DNA of 64,000 bases, taken from assembly GCF_010093625.1 (NCBI RefSeq), contig NW_022985362.1, positions 1,941,452-2,005,451 of the forward strand, written 5' to 3'. Positions 54,894 through 64,000 of this stretch are shown one piece after another; the stretch's first letter is position 1; every line of letters begins with the position of its first letter. Both the position numbers and the translations under genes were made by a program. Under the pieces are notes generated by a model. The model saw only the letters and a list, made by a program, of their open reading frames with translations. It made no database searches and had not been told where the DNA came from. The DNA is from Macroventuria anomochaeta (taxonomy: Eukaryota; Ascomycota; Dothideomycetes; Pleosporales; Didymellaceae).

Positions 54894-57800
54894 TCACGCT
54901 CCCAGGTCTCGGCTCTCTGAAAGCCACCAGTTCAGCGTCGATGTAGAAGACTTGGTGTCAGGATGGCCAAGTCCAAGAACTCGTGTCCGCACTTGAACGC
55001 ATGCCTCCATCAGCGACAAAGCCCCCTGGAGGCGACCTTGCGACCTGAGTGTGAACGCGAGGTTGGCCATTGCCATCAGCGTGTCTGGATGGTCGTCTCC
55101 AAGCGTCCTCTTCCTTGCTTCCAAGGCCCGTGTTTCCAGGATCTCAGCATCCATCAACCGCCCTTGGCTCCATAGCACCGACCCAAGCTGACCGACGCTG
55201 GTGAGCGTGTACGGGTGCTCGAGCCCAAGCGCCTTCTCGTACCCATCCAGCGCTCGTNNNNNNNNNNNNNNNNNNNNNNNNNNNNNNNNNNNNNNNNNNN
55301 NNNNNNNNNNNNNNNNNNNNNNNNNNNNNNNNNNNNNNNNNNNNNNNNNNNNNNNNNNNNNNNNNNNNNNNNNNNNNNNNNNNNNNNNNNNNNNNNNNNN
55401 NNNNNNNNNNNNNNNNNNNNNNNNNNNNNNNNNNNNNNNNNNNNNNNNNNNNNNNNNNNNNNNNNNNNNNNNNNNNNNNNNNNNNNNNNNNNNNNNNNNN
55501 NNNNNNNNNNNNNNNNNNNNNNNNNNNNNNNNNNNNNNNNNNNNNNNNNNNNNNNNNNNNNNNNNNNNNNNNNNNNNNNNNNNNNNNNNNNNNNNNNNNN
55601 NNNNNNNNNNNNNNNNNNNNNNNNNNNNNNNNNNNNNNNNNNNNNNNNNNNNNNNNNNNNNNNNNNNNNNNNNNNNNNNNNNNNNNNNNNNNNNNNNNNN
55701 NNNNNNNNNNNNNNNNNNNNNNNNNNNNNNNNNNNNNNNNNNNNNNNNNNNNNNNNNNNNNNNNNNNNNNNNNNNNNNNNNNNNNNNNNNNNNNNNNNNN
55801 NNNNNNNNNNNNNNNNNNNNNNNNNNNNNNNNNNNNNNNNNNNNNNNNNNNNNNNNNNNNNNNNNNNNNNNNNNNNNNNNNNNNNNNNNNNNNNNNNNNN
55901 NNNNNNNNNNNNNNNNNNNNNNNNNNNNNNNNNNNNNAGCACCGACCCAAGCTGGCTGACGCTGGTGAGCGTGTACGGGTGCTCAAGCCCAAGTACTTCC
56001 TCCCTCACCATCACTGCACTGTGCCCAATCCGCTCTGCCTCTGCATACTGCCCCATCAGCGTCAGATACCACGCTGTGTTGGTCGCGATAGTCGCTCGAT
56101 GCAGCTTCGACTCCTCGTCCTTCTCCGTGCTGTAGCCAAGTACCTTCGTCGAGTGTGGAAGCAGAGTCCGACAAGCCGCCCACGTCTCATGCTGCCCGTT
56201 GGGGAACGCCGCAGCCATGATCCGCAGCGCAGCGCTCTCCCACACATCAACTTGACCGTGCAACTTCACCCATTCTCTTGTCGCTAGTTGCACCAAGCTG
56301 TGCATCTCAAGCAGCTGGTCCCCGACCTGCTGGCCTGGCTGCTTCCCAGCTTGCGCCCAGACTAGAGAGAAGCGGAACAACGGTCCCACAGCCTCGGTGA
56401 ACTGCAATCGGGTCTTGCCGTCGAACAGCACGTGCTCAGGGATCCCTTGCCGGTCGAACATGGTCATAAGCGAGAGTAGATCCGCTGCCTCGGGTCGCGT
56501 CTTCCGGATCTGCTCAAACGATATCTGCCAGGTAGTGATGACTGCGTCTGACATGCTGGCGTCCCGCCGTAGGTCTCTTGCGTCCTCGCTGTTCAGGAGA
56601 GACGCTTGGTTCTCCTCGCTCTCACGGAACAGCTCGAGGTATGTAGAGAGACCCATGCCTGGCTGGTTCACTTCAATGTATGCAGCTGCGTGCGTGACAG
56701 CAAGCGGGATGCCTTCTAGCGTTTTCACAAGCGCTCTTGCGTCGCCTTCAGACGACTCGTCCACCCGCGTCTTCGACTTTAATAGCGCCAGTGCGTCTCG
56801 CTCGCCCATCGGCTCCACCTGAACCACGTTGTGTCTTGCTCCCACTAGGTTCACCGCGGCAATCAGATCCCGCGAAGTGACTAGTATCCAGCCGCTTGCC
56901 ACTTGCGGAAGGAAGCTTGCCAACGGCGCCGCCGTTTCCCGGGTGGGTTCAAGCCCTTGCGCAGCGCTACCCAGGTCGTCGGTAACGCTGGCGCTGGCAG
57001 AGGCAAACACTCGATCATCGTCAGCATTGTCAACAATCATCAGCCATCGCCCGTTCCTCTCGTCGCAGAGCCAGTTGTGCACCAAGCGGAGGATGTTCGT
57101 CTTTGGATCGTCGCGACCTGGAAGCTCGACCCTGGCCGCAATCTCTTGGTAGGCTTGCTTGAACCTGGCGGCGTTGCTCGCGTGCACCCAGAACACCCAC
57201 ATGTGCGGCGCAGCCTCTCTGACTCTGTACGCGTACTCGATAGCAATCTGCGACTTTCTACAAAACAACATAAGCACAAGTCCGTCACCGCTTGAGTCCG
57301 GCAAAACGTACCCTACGCCTCCTAGACCAACAAGCGCTACCCGGCTGTGACCTCGCAAAGCTGGGCTTCTGTGAATCTCCTGGATCTTTGCAAGGACATC
57401 CTTTCGGCCCACAAATGTATCGTCTCTGGGAAACGGTACCATGATTGACGGTCTAGGCCTGTTCTGCGCCCGCGCTGGGAGCCGGCGGTGTTAGCTAGAA
57501 ACAAGTAGAATAGTAGGAATACAAACGCACCTCTTTGCTTGGCAGAGGATAGATTGAAAGTACCACAGCTACGTACCAAAGCGATCTGCCACCACACCTG
57601 GAGCATCCCGCGCAAACTGCCTAAGCTTGTCCCGCGCGCTGCTGTACCCTCGAACGTTCTTGTTGTCGAACTTGACGATCATCGAGTGGTCGGCGTCTAT
57701 GGGGATCTTCTCTTCCATAGCATCTGGGAGCTGGAGAAGCGCTGAGTCGCTGTCTACGGCGGTGACGAAGTCGCCAGTCCTCGTCCATCGCTTGCTCTCG

Positions 57801-59000
57801 CTGTCCTGTCACAAACGCGTCAGCGACCTTCTCGCGCCTTGCTGGTGTCGCGACGTCGTACAAACTGCAGCTGCCGCGTCTGCACTGTCTCGTAGAAGCT
57901 CACCACCTTGCGGTCTCGAACGAGGTTCCTGAAGTCGTCTAGCTGCAATGCTAGCAGATCGGACTGTTCCTTGATCTGCCCCAGCAGCTCTCTGCGCGGG
58001 TGACCGTGCTCCCCAGCAAGCATCTTCTGGATGTCGTCTACGACGAGCCCCCTGTGCGGGATCCCAAACAGAAGCATGCCGTAGGTGGCCTTGTGCAGAG
58101 AAGCTATCGTCGGATGGTCGTCTTCCGTCGTCTGGACCGCCTTGACAAGGCACTAAGGAGCTGCTTAGCTCTGTGCGCGTAGCTTCCTGAGCGTGCGACC
58201 TACATGAGCGAGTATGATACCGCCAAAGCTGTGTGCGATGAAGAAGAGCGGCCGCTGTCGTAGCTAGCGCGTTGCAACTGTCAGCCTTGCGCTTGCGCAC
58301 TCACACACTCACAACAGCAGCCTGTATCCGTACTCACCTCCTCTGTGGCCCGGATCTTCTTGAGCTCCTCTAGCAGGCCCCGGCCGTAGTCCATGATGGT
58401 GTCCACCCCGTGGCTCGACAGCTTCGAGTTGTAGCCGTAGATCATCGTGCGACAGCACGGCAAGTCTTTGGACAGGAAGTCGCGCAGCCACATGCGCCCG
58501 AGATTGCCTTTGCCGCGCCATGAGCCGTACGCGTGGCCGTCGAGGCCAGTGATGGCGATTACACTGCGCGCATCAAGTCAGCAACTAGACAGCAACGACA
58601 AACAATAGGAGTGGGCCGTCTAGACGAAAAGAAAACGACATGGTGCGTACTCTGCAGCAACTGGTGCGTCAGACGTTGGCGTATACAGTTGGGTGAAGCC
58701 GAAGAAGTGCTGGTCGAAGTTAATGTCCGTGTCGCCCATCTCCATCTGCGACTCCTCCAGCGGATCGGCTGTCAGCGCTGACAGAAACGCAGGCAACCCG
58801 CCACGGCACTCCACCAGCGCCACCTTTTCCTCATCGTTGTAGCAGGAGGGCACAACAGCCACTCTGACGTCCGTCTTCGATTTCTCTTCGTTGGTCAGGC
58901 TGTCGTTGATAGCAGCCTCCAGCGATGCTGTCAGCTCCTCGTCAGGCTGCGAGGCTGAGAGGCCGGTGACGCGGAGAACGGGGCCCTTTATGGCGGCCAT
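54894..59000 (-). CDS. NLR-like protein: SesB-like hydrolase, NB-ARC, TPR array
   Basis: Exons before the gap: 58651-59000, 58338-58563, 58204-58254, 57862-58152, 57577-57805, 57312-57474, 57257 leftwards into the gap at 55937; coding resumes at 55257 and stops at 54894. The N-terminal part resembles fungal SesB alpha/beta hydrolases: VIAITGLDGHAYGSWRGKGN, MIYGYNSKL and the elbow FFIAHSFGGIILAH. NB-ARC starts at DDTFVGRKDVLAKI; the P-loop VGLGGVGKSQIAIEYAYR is rebuilt across an intron, then WLMIVDNADD and SGWILVTSRD. Winged-helix-like sequence follows, then TPRs of 42 residues. Such STAND proteins act in fungal non-self recognition and programmed cell death; the ligand is unknown. The gap makes the TPR count and final reading frame uncertain. 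Confidence 0.88.
55258..55937. other. Assembly gap (680 N) inside the TPR array
   Basis: 680 undetermined bases. Nearly identical direct repeats flank it: the sequence from 55174 (AGCACCGACCCAAGCTG) recurs from 55938. Their distance, 764 bp, is near six TPR units of 126 bp (756) but not a multiple of three, so the gap length is an estimate and the frame across it is not reliable. Confidence 0.95.
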
Positions 59001-59380
59001 GTTGGTTCAGAGGTGCATGGCTGAGCGCGGTGAGTGGCAAGGTCTACAGCCTGGAGGTCGCGAGCAGGCCGGCGGAGGGTTGGCACCGTTATGAGCAGGT
59101 GGTGAGCGGCCATCGCTGGATTGTGCCGCATGGGCTGATGCAGGCAAGACGATGTAGGCTAGGGGCGTGCAGGGCTGAGCGCTATGTTGTCGATAGAGGG
59201 TGACCCTGTCCTGTGTTGCGTGGGGGTGTCTTAGCGTGTTAACTTGGCTGTCTAGCGTGTGGGGCCTTCCTTCCCGCCCGCAACCGTACCCGCCCGAGGC
59301 GGCCCCGTTCTCGAAGTGAAGCGCGGCTTCTCCCAGTCGTGTCTGGGCCTGCGTCCTTCTCGCAAAGCTCAGCTCTCTAC
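59001..59380. promoter_or_regulatory. Divergent promoter region of NLR and DUF6601-like genes
   Basis: 380 bp separates two divergent start codons, so promoters and leaders of both are here. No individual site is recognised. Confidence 0.5.
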
Positions 59381-60481
59381 ATGATGCAAGCTTCTAGGCG
59401 TGCTCCTTCAGATGCAAACATTTCCGCAATACTGACACAGAGGACTCAGACCGTCCGGGCAGACACTCTGCCAACAGCTTACCATCGTTCGTCTGCTGGA
59501 CCGCTGCCCATGGGAAAGCGTGCCCCGCCTATCTCAAAGAACAACCCTTGTCGAAACACCGCTGCTACGGTGCCTCTGAGCAACCCAATCTTTCCTGCTA
59601 TCGTCTATCAAGGAAACCACTTTGTGAGGCCCAACAAATGCCCTGCCGATTACGTGGGGCTCAACCTGAAGACGCCAAGACTGAATGCCATTCACCATCA
59701 TCTCTGGCTTGCTGGCTTGCCGAATGCTGCCAGGCCCTTGCACAGACAGAGACTTCTCGGCCGCAGCATACTAGTCACCGAGGATCCAGACGAGCATCTT
59801 GTCTGGTTCGAAACTCAGATCTTCATCAAGCCACTGCCACTCTACTTGCTTGACTACGACTACTGGAGCAAGCATCTATGTTCTGATGGGGATCTCCACC
59901 GGTCCGCATGTGGGCTTCTACTCTCCTATGCCTGGCTCGTGTGCCACGAAAGCGACCTCGTGATGGCACAGGAGGTTGGCCTGCTGTCGAAGGATATCAC
60001 ATGGCCAAACTGGGTGGAGTTCCTGGACACCTTTCTTGACAACATCAACCTAGTCACGTTGAGCGAAGTCAGTACGCGCTACAAGTATGGAGAACTACGA
60101 TTGAGTCGACTCAATACCATCTACAGGCTTATGCCCCCTGCACACTCGCTGAGGAACTTGATTCGGGGATACAGAGCGGGATCGACCTGGTACAATGCTT
60201 TCTTTGGACGCCATTTCAAATGGACCCTAGCTGTATTCGCTGTGCTCTCTGTCTTGCTTTCGGCGCTCCAGGTTGGCCTTGCGACGTCGGTGCTACAGAA
60301 TAACCGTGACTTCCAACGGGCTTCGTATGGCTTCACTATAGCTGCATTAGTTGCTGTTGTAGCTAGTGCAGTCACCATGTTTCTCGTCTGGCTGGTGTTA
60401 TTCTGGTATCATCTCCTGTCTTGCTGGCGGTACGATAGAGCAATAGACCACAAGAGACGTGCGGGTAAATCATTGCCTTGA
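59381..60481 (+). CDS. DUF6601-like fungal membrane protein
   Basis: Single exon, 366 residues from the ATG at 59381; the frame begins 14 codons earlier with GTG. The conserved part has LVWFETQIFIKPLPLYLLDY, SACGLLLSYAWLVCHESDLV and LLSKDITWPNWVEFLDTFLD, as in a fungal-only family of unknown function (DUF6601). Two C-terminal transmembrane segments, TLAVFAVLSVLLSALQVGLA and the one starting GFTIAALVAVVASAVTMF, anchor it. Databases sometimes label such proteins as subtilisin-like proteases, but no catalytic triad is seen. The NLR gene is divergent 380 bp away. Confidence 0.75.
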   Translation: MMQASRRAPSDANISAILTQRTQTVRADTLPTAYHRSSAGPLPMGKRAPPISKNNPCRNTAATVPLSNPIFPAIVYQGNHFVRPNKCPADYVGLNLKTPRLNAIHHHLWLAGLPNAARPLHRQRLLGRSILVTEDPDEHLVWFETQIFIKPLPLYLLDYDYWSKHLCSDGDLHRSACGLLLSYAWLVCHESDLVMAQEVGLLSKDITWPNWVEFLDTFLDNINLVTLSEVSTRYKYGELRLSRLNTIYRLMPPAHSLRNLIRGYRAGSTWYNAFFGRHFKWTLAVFAVLSVLLSALQVGLATSVLQNNRDFQRASYGFTIAALVAVVASAVTMFLVWLVLFWYHLLSCWRYDRAIDHKRRAGKSLP

Positions 60482-61232
60482 ACAAACTTGTACTAGCGAT
60501 GGATTAGGGTCCTCTGAGAAAACGAGTCAGGCTGCTTTCAACACACCTGCTCAGCGACGCCATACAATATTCATCTAACAGTGGACTTGGTCTATTCGGT
60601 GTCCACAGAAGCACAGTTGTAGCCGCGGCATGGACATGCAACTGGATCTTGCAAACACCCTACCCAGCACCAAAGCGCCCTCAAGTGCAGCAGCAGCCAT
60701 CAAGTCACGGTACACGAATGGAGTATGCGATGAACAAAGTCAGTTACACTTCAGCGCGACAGTCACAACCCAGGAAGCGGTCACCAACAGTCTTTTGCCG
60801 GTTCATACAGACAGACGTTGTGCGTGATGTTCCACAATGATACGGCTTCAAGCGGAACAGCCCCGTCTTTTCCGTGGATCAAGCCACGCACACTTGACAT
60901 GCAGTGATCAGTGCTACAACAAGCCTTGTTAGTTTGTTGCCCTACCTATAGTCTTATGCAGAAGGCCAGGCTTAGAGAAGCGAAATCTCATCAACGCCTA
61001 GCAGCTTACAAGGATACTGGATAACGTTTCAAGATTTGACAGCACGCTCCCTTGTGATGGGTCGGGAGAAGTGAGCGATGGAACGGGTAAGCTTGAGAGT
61101 TTCAGCAGCATGCTTGCAGTCAAGTCATTGGGAGCCACCAACTTTCGTTCGATGCTTTGATACATCTTGTCAAATGGTAGCGTGTTCAGACTTGAGCATC
61201 TCAGTGTGGGTGTTCAAATTGTTCTTATCAAA
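60482..61232. other. Intergenic
   Basis: Untranslated flank of the DUF6601-like gene; frames at 60630-60840 lack recognisable features. Nothing else seen. Confidence 0.45.
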
Positions 61233-61734
61233 ATGAAGCTCATTCTGGCAATTCTTAGCTTCATTTGGCTACGTGCACGTGCATACCTGGGTGGAGAGAA
61301 TCTGTACACTGGCGGATGGCATGATCATTGGTAACCCAGGGTTCCCACAAGGCAGTGGTATGTACAATTCATCTCTGTTCAGTCACAAAATAAAGGTCAT
61401 GGCCCTTCGCACGGGCAATTTCAAGGATGCCGGCACAGTTCATCGGTTGCCGCCTTCTGAATGTATACCAAACGCTATCTTCCGGAGATGGCCAGACATC
61501 TTGGGGTTCCGATATGAAAATGGCACGCTTCAAACGGCATGCCTGTCATGGGTTCATCAGTTGCCTGCGTCTTCGTTGGCTAGAGATGACCCAGTCCAGA
61601 ATCGTGTATTGTGCCACAGCACCACGCCTCACATACTATTAGCTTGTTTTGGCTTTACCCGACCCCACAGCATAGCGCGGATAACAGCGTCAAGGAACCC
61701 TTCTAAATGGTTACAACATGATTCTCCAGATTGA
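61233..61734 (+). pseudogene. Possible remnant of a secreted LPMO-like gene
   Basis: An ATG at 61233 starts a signal-peptide-like sequence (MKLILAILSFIWLRAR). Shifted by one base, the same DNA reads FGYVHVHTWVERICTLADG and IIGNPGFPQG, resembling the mature start (HTWVEQ, then GAPGYPRG) of a family of secreted fungal LPMO-like proteins in which the N-terminal His binds copper. Further on, VHRLPPSE and LGFRYENGTLQ are weak matches to the same family. A one-base frameshift must separate signal peptide and His. The rest of the domain is lost. The identification rests on short motifs only. Confidence 0.35.
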
Positions 61735-62113
61735 AGAAGCATAGCTCCAGGTTGGTCCAGCATCCCAAGAAGAACGGTTGCATTCGCTTGAGGGTCCGGA
61801 TACAGGCTATGTGACTGCATGATTCGCAAGATTTACAAAGACCTGCCGAGGCGCAGAAAAAACATCGCTTTCTCGCGTTGGATGATGCGATGTCGTTGCA
61901 GGGCGAGTCAGCGATGATCTCACCGGACTACGCTCAAAGCAGGATCGTCGCTTGTCGATGAACCTCGGAGGTTTGGCAGCTCTCGGTTACTCCGCATTCT
62001 GTGCGTTGGAGTAAGAGGCTTTGCATACATACGATCCTCTACGTCCTCCAAAGGGTGCAAACGCGTAAACAGTCTCCTATCCATCGTCAGAGTTTTGCCT
62101 GTCGTCCACCACC
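61735..62113. other. Intergenic, SDR promoter side
   Basis: Short stretch before the SDR gene. A frame on the - strand (61629-61829) has no recognisable domain. It should contain the SDR promoter. Confidence 0.4.
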
Positions 62114-63120
62114 ATGTCCGCGTCAAAGCGTGTCGATCAGATCGCCGGCCACCTCAACTACCCCAAGGGCATGTTGGCTGGCCAGGTCGCGATTATTACA
62201 GGCTCTGGGCAGGGAATTGGCGCTGAATGCGCAAGGCTGTTTGCGAACGAGGGAGCAAAGGTCGTTGTTGCGGATGTCGATGCCAGTATGTGGGACGGAG
62301 GACTCAAACTACCTTCATGCTCGCGTGTACGGCACCTCACTTCGTTCGCGTGGCTAACAGCATACAGAGAAGGCTGAGGGCGTAGTCTCGTCCATCCAAT
62401 CCAGCGGCGGCCAAGCCATCGCGGTCACCGGCGACGTGCTCGACGACGCCTACATCAAAACACTGATCCAGAAAGCGGCCGACTTTGGCAACGGCAAGAT
62501 CCACATCATCGTCAACAACGCGGGCTACACATGGGACGGCGTGATCCACAAGATGACGGACAAGCAATGGCACACCATCGTGGACCTGCACGCGACGGCG
62601 CCTTTCAAGATTGTGCGCGCTGCGGCCCCGTACTTCCGCGTCAAGGACGGCGAGCCCAGGAACATCATCAACATCTCGAGTACCAGCGGGCTGCACGGGA
62701 ATGCGGGGCAGATCAACTATGCGCTTGCGAAAGCGGGCGTAACGGGTGTGACGAAGACGATTGCGAAGGAGTGAGGGCTCGCATCATCTCAACCGGTCAT
62801 TCTCGCGCTAACGGCATTGCAGATGGGGCCCCAACTTCGGCGTGCGCGCCAACACCGTCGCGTTCGGTCACATTGCGACGCGCCTGACAGCAGCCAAGGA
62901 GGCCGGTGCATTTGTGCAGCTGCCCGACGGCGAGAAGGTCGCGCTGGGCATTCCGCAGAAGCAGAAGGAGGCGGCGGGCGGACAGGAGCACGCCGACATT
63001 CCGCTGAGGAGGCCGGGCACGGCGACCGAGGCGGCGAGCGCGGTGCTGGCGGTTGCGAGTCCGCTGTTCAGCTACGTGAACGGAGAGACGATCAAGGTGA
63101 CTGGCGGACGGGCGATGTAG
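62114..63120 (+). CDS. Short-chain dehydrogenase/reductase
   Basis: Three exons, 62114-62285, 62368-62770, 62823-63120, 290 residues. The Rossmann motif QVAIITGSGQGIGAECARLF is near residues 24-43, followed by VVVADVDA, the NNAG motif in IHIIVNNAGYTWDGVIHK, Ser in INISSTSG near residue 161, and YALAK with Tyr175 and Lys179. Splices in phase give KKAEGVVSS and KEWGPNFGVRANTVAFG. The closest remembered relatives are 3-oxoacyl-ACP reductase/FabG-like enzymes, so a keto/hydroxy interconversion with NAD(P)H is expected; the substrate is unknown. No organelle signal is obvious. Confidence 0.9.
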
Positions 63121-63158
63121 GTGAGATTGTAGTGATTCAGAGAGTAGCGATGCGCGAA

Positions 63159-63206
63159 GGGGAGGGCGTAGGGGAGGGCGTAGGGGAGGGCGTAGGGGAG
63201 GGTGCA
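63159..63206 (+). repeat. Four 12-bp G-rich repeats, quadruplex-capable
   Basis: Four head-to-tail units of GGGGAGGGCGTA, the last ending GGTGCA. The G runs (GGGG and GGG, eight in 48 bp, short loops) fit the consensus for a G-quadruplex on the coding strand. They lie 39-86 bp after the SDR stop codon, so they are probably in its 3' untranslated region. Confidence 0.75.
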
Positions 63207-63587
63207 GTGATGCGCGCAGGTGAGAGTGTAGTGGTGCGAAATGTGAGGCATTGCGTTTCAGCTTGCGTGCAATTAGCAGCGTGTTGGTCGTGCTGAAACC
63301 AGCGTGGTCGAAGTGTCGTTCAGAGAGCGTCGAGCCGTTGGGGGGAGGGTTTCAAGATACCAAGCTTCATCACTTCCGAGATGCCGCGCGCTCCATCTCC
63401 GCCTCCCTCGGACACGACCACCCCCGACGACATATCTTACCCTTCCTCTTCTTGCCTGTGTTGTCAGCGTGTTTTCCTTGGAGTGGTTGTCCTATCCCTG
63501 ATCCACTATGTTGGGCCAATAGCACCGACCGTCATACCTTAATCGTGCCACATCACACCCGCCGCCGCCGCCGCCGCCGTCGCCGCC
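63207..63587. promoter_or_regulatory. Spacer and upstream region of the last gene
   Basis: Contains the presumed promoter of the gene starting at 63588. A (GCC)n run at about 63561-63587 directly precedes its start codon, in the presumed 5' leader. No other feature. Confidence 0.5.
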
Positions 63588-64000
63588 ATGGCCGACGAGA
63601 AGCACCTCTACGACCCCCCGGAACTCCCGCCCATTCCGTCGTACGAAGAAGCGACCAGCTCCCGCCATGCATCGACCGCCCGCCGTGGGCCGAACGAGGT
63701 CAGCGACGACGCCGAGCGGCAGGGCCTCCTCTCCCCCGACGTGCACGTACAGGGCAGCGGTCCAGCGCGGCGCAGTGGCTACTACCACCCGCCGTCGGTG
63801 CAGTCGGTCGACGATGGCGACTCGGAGCTGGGCAGCCCCGTGCGCGAGAGCCACGACGAGGACCAGCGGCAGATCATGGAGGAGATGGGCATCCTCGACC
63901 CCGAGAGCGCCGAGGACGGGCGCGCACGCCGCAACCGCAGCCGCGGCCGCTTCTCCAAGCGCTTCTACAGCTTCACGAGCAGCCTGTCGTCGCTCAACCT
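63588..64000 (+). CDS. Unidentified protein, N-terminal part (runs off window)
   Basis: ATG at 63588 in a strong context (CCGCCATGG) begins a frame that is open to the window end, 137 codons so far. The start MADEKHLYDPPELPPIPSYE has a PPxY-like motif (PSYEE), followed by a polar acidic segment (EVSDDAERQGLLSPDV, DEDQRQIMEEMGILDPESAE) and a basic patch RARRNRSRGRFSKRFYSFTS. This is the kind of cytosolic N-terminus that precedes a membrane anchor in type II fungal membrane proteins, but no TM is reached. The family is not recognised with confidence. Confidence 0.7.
   Translation, partial: MADEKHLYDPPELPPIPSYEEATSSRHASTARRGPNEVSDDAERQGLLSPDVHVQGSGPARRSGYYHPPSVQSVDDGDSELGSPVRESHDEDQRQIMEEMGILDPESAEDGRARRNRSRGRFSKRFYSFTSSLSSLN

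Noticed and set aside
55201..56135. Long + strand frames across the N gap
   Set aside because: Most of their length is undetermined sequence; the rest is antisense to the TPR array.
1..64000. CRISPR arrays, bacterial operons, riboswitches, rRNA
   Set aside because: The window is eukaryotic; the tandem repeats seen are minisatellites without spacers, and no rRNA or riboswitch pattern was found.

Overview
The window looks like nuclear DNA of a filamentous ascomycete. Genes are interrupted by 46-70 bp introns with GT...AG ends, and the set includes ERG6, a CFEM-type PTH11-like receptor, a fungal NB-ARC/TPR protein and the fungal splicing factor SLT11. Protein style and gene order point to Dothideomycetes, probably Pleosporales; that is inference from memory, not a search result. 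Exon coordinates were worked out by hand from splice signals, reading phase and family resemblance. Several apparent starts are TTG or GTG, and in those cases I moved the start to the first sensible ATG.

Layout. 1-13 kb: a secreted berberine-bridge-type FAD oxidase, a CFEM/7TM receptor, a decayed transposon with inverted ends, a rhodanese/TrhO-like protein, a GH43 remnant and a secreted PhoD phosphatase. 13-20 kb: a damaged intron-bearing tRNA-Gln, a broken small gene, then TANGO2/NRDE, a small membrane protein, an RS-rich nuclear protein and an NCS1 permease. 20-27 kb: gene-poor, with a fused relic of a sugar transporter and a GH78 rhamnosidase, an A/B-barrel protein and a hypothetical protein. 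27-31 kb: a divergent pair, a choline-oxidase-like GMC enzyme and betaine-aldehyde dehydrogenase, which together would convert choline to glycine betaine. 31-40 kb: a C2H2 protein with a CCAAT repeat array upstream, a carboxylesterase, a small unlisted two-exon gene, an ARA2-type aldo-keto reductase and an F-box/LRR-like protein. 40-44.8 kb: a gene desert with minisatellites and degenerate repeats. 44.8-51.8 kb: a dense housekeeping block (PDB1, ERG6, SLT11, MZM1, Lunapark). 52-54.9 kb: a broken CAX-type cation/proton antiporter and empty sequence. 54.9-60.5 kb: an NLR-like protein (SesB-like hydrolase, NB-ARC, TPR) with a 680-base assembly gap in its TPR array, divergent from a DUF6601-like membrane protein. 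61-64 kb: a possible LPMO-like remnant, an SDR, a G-rich repeat and the start of a gene that leaves the window.

A theme is decay in the accessory parts. At least five broken genes or elements sit between intact core genes, and several of their stops look like CAG to TAG changes, as expected of C-to-T mutation at CpA (RIP-like). No clearly new system was found. The best leads are the NLR with its unresolved repeat array and divergent partner, the 21-bp CCAAT array, the choline-to-betaine pair and the GH78/transporter deletion scar.
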